Source: Capitulum mitella
Lineage: Eukaryota > Arthropoda > Thecostraca > Pollicipedomorpha > Pollicipedidae
Direction of reading: 5' to 3'
DNA: 64,000 nt
Assembly: GCA_030062745.1 (NCBI GenBank)
Contig: CP099849.1
Coordinates: forward strand, 8,581,767 to 8,645,766
Under the pieces are notes generated by a model. The model ran no database searches. It was given only the letters and a program-made list of their open reading frames with translations, and was not told the DNA's origin. Positions 47,532 to 58,055 of this stretch are shown in pieces. The position numbers and the translations under genes are program-made. How positions within the stretch are numbered: the first letter of the stretch is position 1; every line of letters begins with the position of its first letter.

Positions 47532-50500
47532 CTGGAAAGGCCAACAAAACGTGTCTTTTATTGAACTTAGCATAAAACATGAGAACATATAAACATGAAT
47601 ATCACTTTACTGGTGGGTTCTTTCATCTACTTAAATCATCCTTTTTCGTTACCCGCAGTCTGAAGTCCATACATGATGGCCCGACAATGAGTAAATGCGT
47701 GACGCAGAAGAAAAAAGGTGGTCGAAAAGAAACACCCTTCTCAACACAAACACGTTGTGCGTGCTTTATTCTGTGTAAAGAACAAAATTTGACAGAGAAG
47801 GTCACAGTCAGATTTTAATTTCCCGCTAAGATGCAGCACCGAATACAGCGGCACATGGAAAACGCAGCGAGGGAGGTGAAGCCACAGGGCTGCAAAGTGG
47901 CGTTTAAATTTCCGCCAAGCCCTGTTCAATCTCAGTCCTGTGACATATGGCGACAGCTGGTCACCTCATTACCATCTAGAACAATTTGCCCACCTGAGGA
48001 AAGCATTCAAGATTCGATCTGTATCTGCATGTAGCCGGCGCAGCAGCGCTCACCTGAGCCGACTGAGCCGCTGCGGCGGCCGCCGCAGCCGCCATGTGTG
48101 CCGCCGCGAACGGGTTGTAGCCGTTGCCGTAGTAGGACGACATGGCGCCGGGAAACCCTGCGGCAAAGAGGAGCAGCGCATCAGCGCCGCCCACCGTCGT
48201 GACGGCCAGCTGTCTCACGGCTCCAGAGGCCGCTCGACCTCAGCAGGAGGTCGCGCTACTGCCCGACACCCGTCAGGGACTCGCCCCGCCCCTGTGACGA
48301 CCCCGGGCAACAGGTCAGCGGCGCCACTACCTTCACCTGCAGCTCTCGGCAGCGGGTCCGATTTACATGGGAAACAGCGGCTGGCGGGCCGGTATCGATT
48401 GGCGGTGGAGCCCGGCGCTGCTGCTGCAAGCCGCAGCCGCCTACCGCAAACGGCGCCGTAGAATTCACTTCAGGCGGCCGAATCGCCCACAGTTCGCGTT
48501 GAAAACAATCGGCGACGCGTCCGCGGACAGCCAAGTGCTCATAAATTCCTGGCATTCGCCGTTCGGCGGCGATAATGGCGCGCCGGTATCGTCCGCGCTG
48601 CGCCGTGCACGGCGCGCTGCAGCCGCCGCCGGCTGTGTCCACACGAGGAGTGCCGGGAATTCGCCGCCACAAAAGCTGAATCATAAAAGCCGTCGTCACG
48701 CGACTTGCAGACGGACACTGTGGCCGGGCGGAGGCACAATGCGGCGCCGACAATGGCCGCTAGATGAGGCCCAGCGCCCCGCTGGCCGCTTTTGTTTCAG
48801 CGGCGCGCGGGCGCGGACGGAGTGGCGAAGCGCCCCGTCACCGGCGGCCGCGCTCTGCGCCGCTGTGACCGGCGCTTTTACCGGCGTCCGCCGGCGGCGT
48901 CGGTCGCCACGAGACGCCGAGAGACGCGCGAAAGGCCGGGATTCACAACGAGCAGCAGGGAACGATTGGCATGCAGGGACGGCCAGGCGTGATGTGAAGG
49001 TCGCAGGCATACTAAAACGTTTCATGGAGTGACCGATGTGTTTTGAGGGTTGGGGAGACACACTCACCAAACTACTCATCAAAACGGGCAATTCTTCAGC
49101 CTCGCCGAGCAACATTCAAAATATAAAAATGCGAGCTAAACGGTTCAAGTTTATTTCCATGCAAACTTAACCATATTCAGTCCGCCACGGTGGGGAAGAA
49201 ACCTGACCGGATTTGGCTGTCACGAGTCTACCCTCCGTCCGCTGGCTGTCACTGACAGCGCGTCCGCCTCATTCCAGCCCGGCTTAGCGCCTTCCCCGGG
49301 CCGAATCAATCTCGACAGAGCGTCGCACTTCTCGCCGCTCCCCGAGCGCCACCCTTCCCGTGCCGCCGGCTCCCCCGGCCGCCGCCCGGCCGGCCCGGCC
49401 CGCGCGATAATCCGCCGCCAGCCTTGAGCCGGCCGAGCCGCTTAGGCGCCTGATTTACGCGCGGAAACTGGGGCCGCCGGCTATTGAGATATCTCGGGTC
49501 CGGCCCGGTTAAAGAGCGCGCGCCGGCGGCGGACGCGCGCCCGGCCGCGTGGCGGGCGGATCGATGGCGGCGCCGCGCCCATGGGATCGGTTACGCCGCC
49601 CGGACCGACGCCCGGAGCACGGAGTCCCGCCGTACTATCGACTGTCGGACTCGAGACTGCCTCACAGGCCGGGAGGACGCGATACGGCAGCGATAATGGC
49701 GCGCGTCCGGAACCTGTGCCTGTTTGTTTGTTCGTTTGTGAGTCAGGACACAGAGCCATCCGGGCCCAGGTGTCCAGTCTTGTGTCAAGTCGAGTGTCTC
49801 GTCAGGCATCGGTCGTGAGCCCGGAACCTGTGGCGGCTCTCCTGAGGTCCGCATCTCTTCTTGTTCGAGCATTGAAAGTCAATGAGCTACGCTTAAACTA
49901 ATGAATACTTCTGCAACGTCTTTCCGTGACGTTTAAGCGCATTTCACTAATATATCCGCGAGATTGTTGTCCAGATTAACTTACCACTGCAACGCACCTT
50001 ACCATACAGCCATGCCATACTCATTTTTCCGTTTTTCGCGAGAGGTTCGTTCCATCGCTCCGATTTGGAATTGACCTCCTAATGGTTGGATAGTTCAATG
50101 TGAGACCATGCGTAACACATGCATAATAGGGATCAAAACCATACATAATGTAGTGCCCTATTTGGAATGGAACTGCTGGAATCTGTATTTATTGGAGTTT
50201 TTGGTAACAGTTGGCTTTTAATAACAGCTCTATCTGGAATGGAGGTGCTGGAATCTGTATGTATTGGAATTTTTGATAACAGTTGGTTTCCAAAGAGCAC
50301 AGTTTGTGCTAATATTTTTTTTCTTTCAACTTTCATGCTTTTACGTACTGTCATTTCCTCAAAATACGATTTAATGACTCATAGCTCAATGATAATTCTA
50401 GATGCTTGGGAAAGAGATTTCATGAAAAATTCTGGTACCAGGGTCACCGTACTCCACAGAAACCAAACAGCTAAAAATGAAAAAAAACCTTTACCGACGA

Positions 50501-53210
50501 AATATGACTAAGGTGTAACGCGAAAATACAGCATGCAATACTTTAGTAACATTCTACGAAAGAAAAGAGATGCAAGAGAGAAAAATACCCGCAAACTTGG
50601 GACATGAATTCATCTTTCAACACACGGCAAAGGGTATGAAAAAACTCTGTTTACTCTATCGACATGATGCAACCGGTCGTATCTATTATCTTTACCCATT
50701 TTTTATTGTCATTTCCACTTAACGATTACATTAACCGTATTTTTTTCAATGTATTTTTCCATCCGTCTTATCGTGCTGCTATCAAGAACTTGGATTAAGA
50801 TTAGACTTTCCATGGCTACAGAAATTTAAAGGTAATGGTCATATTTACAAGTGATATAATTTCAAAGCCAAAATATTCCATGCACAACAACACGATAAAG
50901 AATCACCATCATCACCACATTCATTTGTACTGTCCACATTCTGTTTAGAACGTGACACGTAAGAGTCGGAACAGATCAGGTCCTGAGCCTGACGAACCGG
51001 CACCTCAGCGTCAGGTTATGCGAAGGTGATTTAATATAATCGGATCGGACCTGGCCTGTCCTCCTTACCCACACCTACCAGCCACAGACGTCGCAGCCGT
51101 GTCGAGAAGGCACGGCACATTTCGGCCATGTGCCATGTGTCACCGTGTCAAACTCCTGCCGCCCACCTATCCGGGGCAGATGCGCGGCTGCGTCCACCTG
51201 AACTACGTACACAAACTACACGGCTCAGACCATCACCACCGCCGGAGCCGCCTCCAGCCGGCCTCCGAAACAGACCCAGCGCTTTGCCAGCCTCCTCCCG
51301 CAGCCTGAGCGCAGCCTCCGGCCTGTGACTGACCTGTGTGTCCCCGCACCGGCTCGATGGTGACGTGCGGGTACGGATACGGGAACGGCTCGTTCTTCTT
51401 CATCGGTTTGGGCTTGCGCCGCGGCCGGTACTTGTAGTCGGGGTGGTCCTGCATGTGCTGCGCTCGTATCCGCTTGGCCTCGTCAATGAACGGCCGCTTC
51501 TCGGTTTCCGAGAGTACCTTCCACTGGGCACCTGGGGAGAAAACGGGAGGGGGCCAGCTGGTAAGCGGAGAGGCGTCTCGCATACACGTGAAAAACTTTG
51601 TACTGTGCCCCGAATTTCTTGCCAGCCTAAACCGGTTTTCTTTCGTCGTACTCCAGCAATTAACGGCTGGTCGTGCAGGGCATACATACAGACCGCTGCG
51701 CTGGGGCTGTGGGTTGACTACACCGCCTTCGGCCCATCAAGTCCACAGTCACTGAGCGACGCACCTCGCAAAGGTCCCCTTGAAAATCCACAGAGCGCCA
51801 CTGGTATCGCTTCACACCCCGCCGCCGACTCGTCACCAACGCTCGATCGCCGGCCGCCGCAGCACGCTCCGGCCGGCTCCGCCGCCGCCGCCGCCGTGCG
51901 GCGCGGAGAGGCGCGGGTTGTGCCACCTCGGCACTTACGGCCGGCGACTGCGGCGCCCGGGCGGCGACTAGCACCAGCGGCCGGCCGGCGCGCCGCGGTC
52001 ACGGCAAACGGCGGCAGTCACGGCGCCGACCACGGACTAGCTAGCCCCGATTGGGTGTACGATTTTGAATTCAGAGTGGACTAATTCAACAACAGGTTGG
52101 TGTAATGAGTGCGTCAATTGCTTTGGGATGTGTTTTTTCGGCGAAATTACAGGAGTGACCACCAATTACATTTACCTGTGACCAACTGTGCGTTACACAA
52201 CAGTGTACATCTTCAGAATTAGTTTGAAAGCTTTTAGTAGTTTGTAATTCCGAAGGCTACTGAAATCCATTTTTACAACCAAAAGCCCGCAGAAAAGGTA
52301 TTCCTTTAACTTATTACATGTAACTTTGGGTTATTAACACCAGACTGGATGAAGATGGGTTCTTGGAAGCTAGTGGAAATAGTGGTCCACGCTAAAAAAT
52401 TAACAATATTCTGCATATTTGGATAACATGCTCATACAAAGCTTTAAATGGTGGTGGTAATTCGAAGGGGAGGGGGGAAGAAACTCCCTGGTTTCCTTAA
52501 ACTTAGAATCAAATGGTAACGATCGTTTGGATTAAGTTTTTCTCCATTTTCGACAAAATTACGGTGCCATTGGGACAGCGAGAGCTGGGTTTATCTAAGT
52601 TTTTTATAAATTAATTTCAATCAAATTAAGTTGCATGAAATGAAACGAAATAATAATGATTATTGCTCCCGACCCCAAATCAAACAATTTTTGGCTACTG
52701 TCTTCTCAAAGCTGTGCAAGCAGAATATCTTCTAAGCTTAAAAAGGCGAATTTCCTGTGCACGGTATAAGTATGTGACAAGATCTGGCCAGTGTTCCAAA
52801 CCACATGCAACGCTTCGCTACCTTCTCAATATCAGGTATTACCCGCCTGAAATTGATGTTTGTCTCAAATTTGATGCTGTCGCAAGAAAACTCATCTAAA
52901 AACATCCAGACTTCCTCACAGATCCCAGTAAACGAGGCTCCAACCCCCAGCGAAACTCGACAACTGACCAGCACGGCGACCACGACTCACCCAGCTGTTT
53001 GGAGATCTCCGAGTTGTGCAGCTTAGGGTTGTCCTGCGCAATACGCCGCCGCTGCATGCGTGACCACACCATGAAGGCGTTCATCGGCCGCTTCACGTGC
53101 TGGTCCTTCTCCAGCTGTCCGGAGCCGGAGCCGGAGCCGGAGCCGGGGCCGGAGCCGGGGCCGGAGCCGGAGCTGGCCGGGGACGGGCTGCTGGCCTCCA
53201 TTTGCTGCAT
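47079..53210 (-). CDS. SOX HMG-box transcription factor, SoxB2/Sox21-like, 4 exons, 324 aa
   Basis: SOX proteins bind the DNA minor groove at ACAAT-type sites through an HMG box and act in the nucleus as developmental regulators. Coding exons 53210-52991, 51531-51334, 48157-48054 and 47531-47079 join with matching phases (1, 1, 0). Residues 1-35 are a Gly/Ser/Pro linker from a GGAGCC repeat. The HMG box is about residues 37-115 ([48 protein letters not shown]). RAQHM and RRKPK agree with SoxB2 (Sox14/21) rather than SoxB1 (RALHM, RRKTK), and the YPYPYP segment after the box recalls insect Sox21b. The HMG box is split by an intron after QLG, unlike vertebrate SoxB genes. A poly-Ala run (about 162-170) and a Tyr/Pro/Ala-rich tail ending RRPLSVIF follow. 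The ATG at 53210 has an in-frame TGA 42 nt upstream. Confidence 0.9.
48054..48157 (-). CDS. SOX coding exon 3 (poly-Ala)
   Basis: Acceptor CTCTTTGCCGCAG, donor GCTCAG|GTGAGC. Encodes [17 protein letters not shown] followed by nine alanines. Both phases fit the neighbours. Confidence 0.83.
48300..49760. other. GC-rich island in SOX intron 2
   Basis: CpG-rich noncoding DNA with AT-core motifs; the 12-mer GATAATGGCGCG occurs at 48,571 and 49,692. ORFs are compositional. Candidate enhancer DNA. Confidence 0.4.
49761..51330. other. Rest of SOX intron 2, with a 72-bp direct duplication
   Basis: Two 72-bp copies lie at about 50,162-50,305 (GGAATGGA..TGCTGGAATCTGTAT, AACAGTTGG). Nothing else supported. 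Confidence 0.6.
51334..51531 (-). CDS. SOX coding exon 2 (second half of HMG box)
   Basis: Acceptor TTTTCTCCCCAG, donor ACACAG|GTCAGT. Completes the split Gly and encodes [30 protein letters not shown] and the basic tail KPKPMKK, then [12 protein letters not shown]. Confidence 0.92.
51532..52990. other. SOX intron 1 (inside the HMG box)
   Basis: 1.46 kb. The first part is AT-rich; a GC-rich block lies at 51,780-52,030. No exon or element seen. Confidence 0.6.
52991..53210 (-). CDS. SOX coding exon 1 (linker and first half of HMG box)
   Basis: Start ATG 53210, donor CTGG|GTGAGT. Carries the (GGAGCC)n simple repeat at 53,121-53,172 and the HMG N-terminal half, including MNAFMVW. It differs from most SoxB at [16 protein letters not shown]. 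Confidence 0.9.
53121..53172 (-). repeat. GGAGCC/GGGGCC simple repeat in SOX exon 1
   Basis: Six-base units keep the frame and encode alternating Gly/Ser and Gly/Pro in the linker before the HMG box. Confidence 0.95.
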
Positions 53211-53794
53211 GGCTCGCCGCTCTGCCGTCTGGACCGGACAGAGAAGCTCTCAGAGGGCGGAGACGCAGGGAAGCGGTTCAGGTCAGGCCTCCGAGCCCGC
53301 TACTGAGACAGGACTGCGTGCCCGGCGGCTGACTGGTACTTTGTAACGCGTGGAGACTCGCATGTACGACAGGCGAATGACTGCTGCCACAGTTCTGGCG
53401 ATACGAGGCTGGAAACGAAAAGGAGTTAGGGACTTGTTTAAGGAAACAGTGTTCTTCAGGTTGATGCAAGCATCCTTAAACCTTAGCATTTCCGCGTACA
53501 AGCAGCGTTAGCAATAAGTGCCGGCCCGGCTCGGCTCTTGGCAGGATGCCAAATCTGCCACGCGCCGAGCCGTTCCCAGCTGAGTGGCGGCGAAAAGACG
53601 AGGTTTGCTGCTGTTCTTACCTTGTAAACCTCTGTAGATAATCGCAACACCACTCCACGCACCAAGACAGGCTAATGACACCTCTGCAGGCGTTTTTCTA
53701 CAATGAAACAAGAAACAGTCCGCTTGTGTCAAACTTTCCAAAAAACTGACCCGCCCGGGCCGTATTGTACAGCGACGCCACTTCACCCGAGGGA

Positions 53795-53890
53795 TGCGGT
53801 GACGTCAGGCGCCCGGACCAATCGATCGGCCGAGAACAATGTCAGGCTCCGCCCAGGAAGCGCGCCGGCCGCACCGATTGGCTGAGCCGG
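53795..53890 (-). promoter_or_regulatory. Candidate SOX promoter
   Basis: Within 90 bp about 600 bp upstream of the start codon are a palindromic CRE (TGACGTCA, 53800-53807), CCAAT on the plus strand (53818) and on the minus strand (53881-53877), and AACAATG (53835), a SOX-type site. A GC-rich context fits a promoter. The transcription start is not identified. Confidence 0.4.
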
Positions 53891-53949
53891 CCGCTGGATG
53901 AAAGGAATTGTAAATGACCACGCATTGTGCGCGCCTGAAAGCCGCCGTT

Positions 53950-56770
53950 CAAAAGTGTGAATGGCAAGGAGACCGTACAATAAGGGGGGCCTGATTGATC
54001 TCCCTCGAAACACCTGGTCTGGCCGATGGAATTCGCGCGCCGGCGTGCCGCCAAAAATACGCGGCAAACAGAGGCCACGCTGGCCCTGTTTGATTTCGGG
54101 GCGGAGAGCGCAGAGCTGCCGTTCCTTTCGTGTTCCTGAGCGAACTAGCACAGCCAGCTTTGTCACCGGCGTGGTGTCTTGTTTCAGGCATGGTTTTCAG
54201 CTTTTGGGAGGTCTGAGGGGTGAAGAGGCGCACGAGCACGAGGTGAAGCAGTGTTTGGCGAACGTGACGTCGAAATACCTCTGCCTTGTTTGCCGTGACA
54301 GGCTGGTGTTCTTTGCATAAAGTTGATGAGATCCAGCCATGACACATGAATTAGTCATGAGGACAAACAAACAGCATTCATTGGACTTGAAAGGAACTCG
54401 GATTGTTGCAGCATGCTCGGTCTAACTGGTGCCAAAAAATGATGGTGGTGGAGCATTGGACAGGACCACTGACTTTTCACTGTGCGAAGTTGCCTAGCTT
54501 CCAGTCCTTCACATCGGGCTAACGGCTACCTCAAAACGAATGTCAACATTCTAGCTGCCTTCGCCACAGCTCTTGCTGCGGCGCTGGAACGAGCGCGGCG
54601 ACCTGAACTGAAGGCATAACTCACCACCTCATTACCGCGGCAGATGGACGCCTTCAAGCGGCCAGCACGCCGCCGTGGTCACGCAAACCCTGCACGACGT
54701 TGGGAGGCGTGAATCCCGGCCGTTAGTCGGTCTCGGCGAGCTGGAAGTGATTGGCCAGCGTTAGCGAGAGCCGAGGCGCCTCCTCGTGCGTCCGATCGTA
54801 TCACGCCGCTCGTTAGCTCACCGGGGCCCGCGCTCTGGGCAGTTCTAATTGTCCGGAACGGAAGGCCTGTCTGACGCTGCCAGCAGCCTCGGCGTGATCA
54901 ACTGGCGCGTCAGACGGCCCTCTCCTGGAGATGGCCTCTCCTCCGAATGCAGATGCGCTTGTTAAAACCGGCCTTTCAAGCGTGGGATATGCGTACAACG
55001 GCTCCATATGAAATCAACACCTTGTAGGTTTACAAGCGGGCAAAATGCGGTGTATCACAAACAATCATTGCATGAGAAAACTGGCTCGATGTTTTGATTT
55101 CGAGGTGGTAATCTGGAAGTGGATTTAGGATCCACTCCATGAACCGGTGTTAGCAGTGAGGCGACCACCTTTACCAGTCAGGATCGAATCGTAAAATATC
55201 TGTCTTACGAAATGCGTTTGGCGAGGAAGGTTTCGATGGACTTTCGATTTTGGAACTGCTGTCCTCGTCATGTATGTTACAAGTAACACCCCTGACAAAG
55301 GCAACAATCGGAAAAATAAGCACCGCCCTAAAACAACTGTTCCATTATTCCACTCGTTCACGATTTTGCAAAGAAATCATGATGCTGCAGCATTCGTGTT
55401 CTCTCGTCCGGAAGTATGAAGAAAATGAGTAAATGTGCTTTATAGACCTCTTTAACTGATTTAAAAACGCCCCTGCTGCCTGTGGATAAGCCAATGGTTC
55501 GCTGTGCGTGCGGCACCTCTTCACCATGGCGGCACCACTGTTTCATGTTGCGGATACCGGTAGCGCAAACTGGACCCGAAAAGGTCGTTTTTCATGGAGA
55601 TATACCAGGCGGGGACTTTTCCAAAAATGCTGGGAGGCCCAAAGTAGGATTTTCGTCGAAGACAAAATGTCGTCTCACACACCCTTGATCTCATTGTTAT
55701 GGTGAACCCCAACCACTGGGGCTTGTTCCACCTTAATCTATTATGACTCTTGCGCGTGCATCTGTTGATAGAAAAAGAGAGTCTGTGATGCACCATGGTC
55801 TAAAGAGGCCAAATTTCTTATTATAAGATTAGCCAGCTTTTATTTAAATACAGTTGGCATTGGTGTGAAACAGACGTTTGAGCCATGAAGACAGAAACAA
55901 GCTCTTAAATTGCCTTTGCGTTTATTATAATATTGGGTGTTATGACGTAATCCATAAAAAATGACGTATATGTAAATTTTTATTGTTAAGGCAAATTAGT
56001 CTAGTCAGGGTTGGTAGGGCCAAAATCCATGTTGGTGGGGCCAAAACCTAAGCTGGTGGGGCCATGGTCCCACCAAAAGTGTAGGAAACTCCGCCCTTGG
56101 AGATGTGCCTTCATGAGAGACCACAGTCTGTCTGATTATCTATGTGTGATAGTCTGCCCCTCCACCAGTTCGTATACCTGGTTCTCCATTTGCAAGTACA
56201 CATGCACGGATGATGTATTTATCAGGAATGTGGTCTTTTGAAACGGATTGTGGATACCCGTCCATGCATTATCCTGGGAACTCAGAAGCACTGTGGGTGC
56301 CCACGCCATATTGTCCCATATTAAGATGATAATTTTTCAGGGGTATCCAGTCAATACTGGGGTGTAGGAGCACATACCAAAGGACAGGAAATCTCGCACA
56401 TGGCTTGCATTTATAAATCTGTGTGGATGTCTGTATGCATGATTGCCAGTTTGTCCATGTAGGAGTTCGCTGATAATCGATAGCCGATGGGGATGAGTGG
56501 CGTAGTTGGACGGAACAACGACGATGACCTAGGGATCGGTAGAAGTCACGCCGGACATCTCTCCCAAGCTGGATCAGACATCATAGGAGTCAGAGACGGA
56601 CAAGAGGGTCGCCTTGTCACGGGAACGCCGCGACGCGCACCGCGTCACCTGGCGCGGTCACAAGATGAAACCAGAGATGCCGAGACGCGATCGCGGGCCG
56701 GAGATAACGAGACGCGATCGCTGCTGCGAACGCGCCACCCGGCCGCGGTGAGAGCCCGGCTCCGCGCCTG
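53950..56770. other. Intergenic, upstream of SOX gene
   Basis: No supported gene. A GC-rich block lies at 54,560-54,990 and three roughly 23-bp TTGGTGGGGCCAAAA-like copies at 56,008-56,075. Confidence 0.45.
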
Positions 56771-56775
56771 CCGGG

Positions 56776-57000
56776 AGCCGGCCGTCAGGAGCGGCAGGAG
56801 CGGCAGGAGCGACGCCTGGACCCCGGGGCCGCCGCGGGACGCCGCAGGAGGCTGGGCGCTGGAGCCGCCGGACCCCTGCCGGGGAGCCGGCCATCAGGAG
56901 CCGCAGGAGCGGCAGGAGCGGTGCCTGGACCCCGGAGCCGCCGCGGGACACCGCAGGAGGCTGGGCGCTGGAGCCGCCGGACCCCTGCCGGGGAGCCGAC
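56776..57000. repeat. 109-bp tandem duplication, two copies
   Basis: CCGTCAGGAGC at 56,782 and CCATCAGGAGC at 56,891 begin near-identical GC-rich units. The length is not a multiple of three, so the overlapping open frame changes frame between copies. Confidence 0.9.
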
Positions 57001-57825
57001 TCCAATCAGGCCATCTCCGCGCCGAAATCGCGGATTAGTGTTCTTGTTTTCGTCCCGGCCGAGATACATGACGGATAACGTCACCTCGCGCTGTATTCTA
57101 TTAGTCACAACAATTATAATCCGCGTCGAAGGCGCCGTTAAAATCTGTTTTAAAAACCCCTGTTGTGCTAAGGCCCCGCGGAATGGAAGGGCACGATGAA
57201 AATGCGAAACAAACGGAGAATCGAAGGCCACTGTGTTTTGACGACACCGATATAATTGCCGTCGTCAAGGACAAAAACTGTGATGTGACCAACGCTACAG
57301 TGAGGTTACAGAGAATTGTGAAACCTTCCGTATATACGCTTGTGAGGAATGTGGCCACATTTCATTGTTCGGACGTCTGCTGATCATGTGTTTCTGCAGC
57401 TGTGCAATGAGGACATCTGGAACAGATAGCCTAGCGTGCTTAAATTCTAGTCCTCTGATGCAACAGTTCATCACCAAAGGCTTACAGCAAAACACCACAG
57501 CAATGACCAAAGATACTTACCTTGAAGCGTCACGCAGGTGGTCTCAGTGTTAAATTGCACTGAACTGCTCATTCTGCATGAAGCATTGGAGGTGGATTGT
57601 TCTTACTCGATAGCGGATGTCGAGAAAGTGCAACGGACAGAAGGAAGTTTCTGAAAACGCTTTCGCCAAAATCTGTAGCAGCCTGGTCGAACTTCAGAAG
57701 ATTCGGATGGCTTTTTTAACAAGCCATCCTAAGCAAAAAGGTTTCGGGCAGCCCTCCGCCTGCGTAGCGCAGAGTTCAAAGCACTAGCATTACTACTACA
57801 CAGAAGCGTACAAGTAACACGGCCA
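57001..57825. other. Intergenic, no features seen
   Basis: AT-balanced; no supported gene. Confidence 0.45.
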
Positions 57826-58055
57826 GGCACACAACCACGATTTTCCTCGGGGGGAGGGAGGGGGACAGATGTGAAATTTTGTCCCATGTCATTGGTAAAT
57901 GAGGAAAGTTATAGGAAAAAAACAATAATTTCATGTATTTAACCTCACATTCAAGGCAAAGAAAATAGTGTTTGGTTTCGTAGCATATTTCGAAATCGCT
58001 AAATATCTAGTGTAGATCGCTTGGTTAGGATGACATTCATCATGGCCCCCATGCC
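57826..58055 (+). repeat. Interspersed repeat, family E, copy 3
   Basis: Shares ACGATTTTCCT, GAAATTTTGTCCCATG, TATCTAGTGTAGATCGCTTGG and ATGGCC with the copies at 25,133 and 38,875. Confidence 0.68.

Noticed and set aside
56487..57038. 183-codon plus-strand frame with repeated Pro/Gly/Arg peptide
   Set aside because: It spans a 109-bp duplication, not a multiple of three, so the two copies are read in different frames; composition is random GC-rich.
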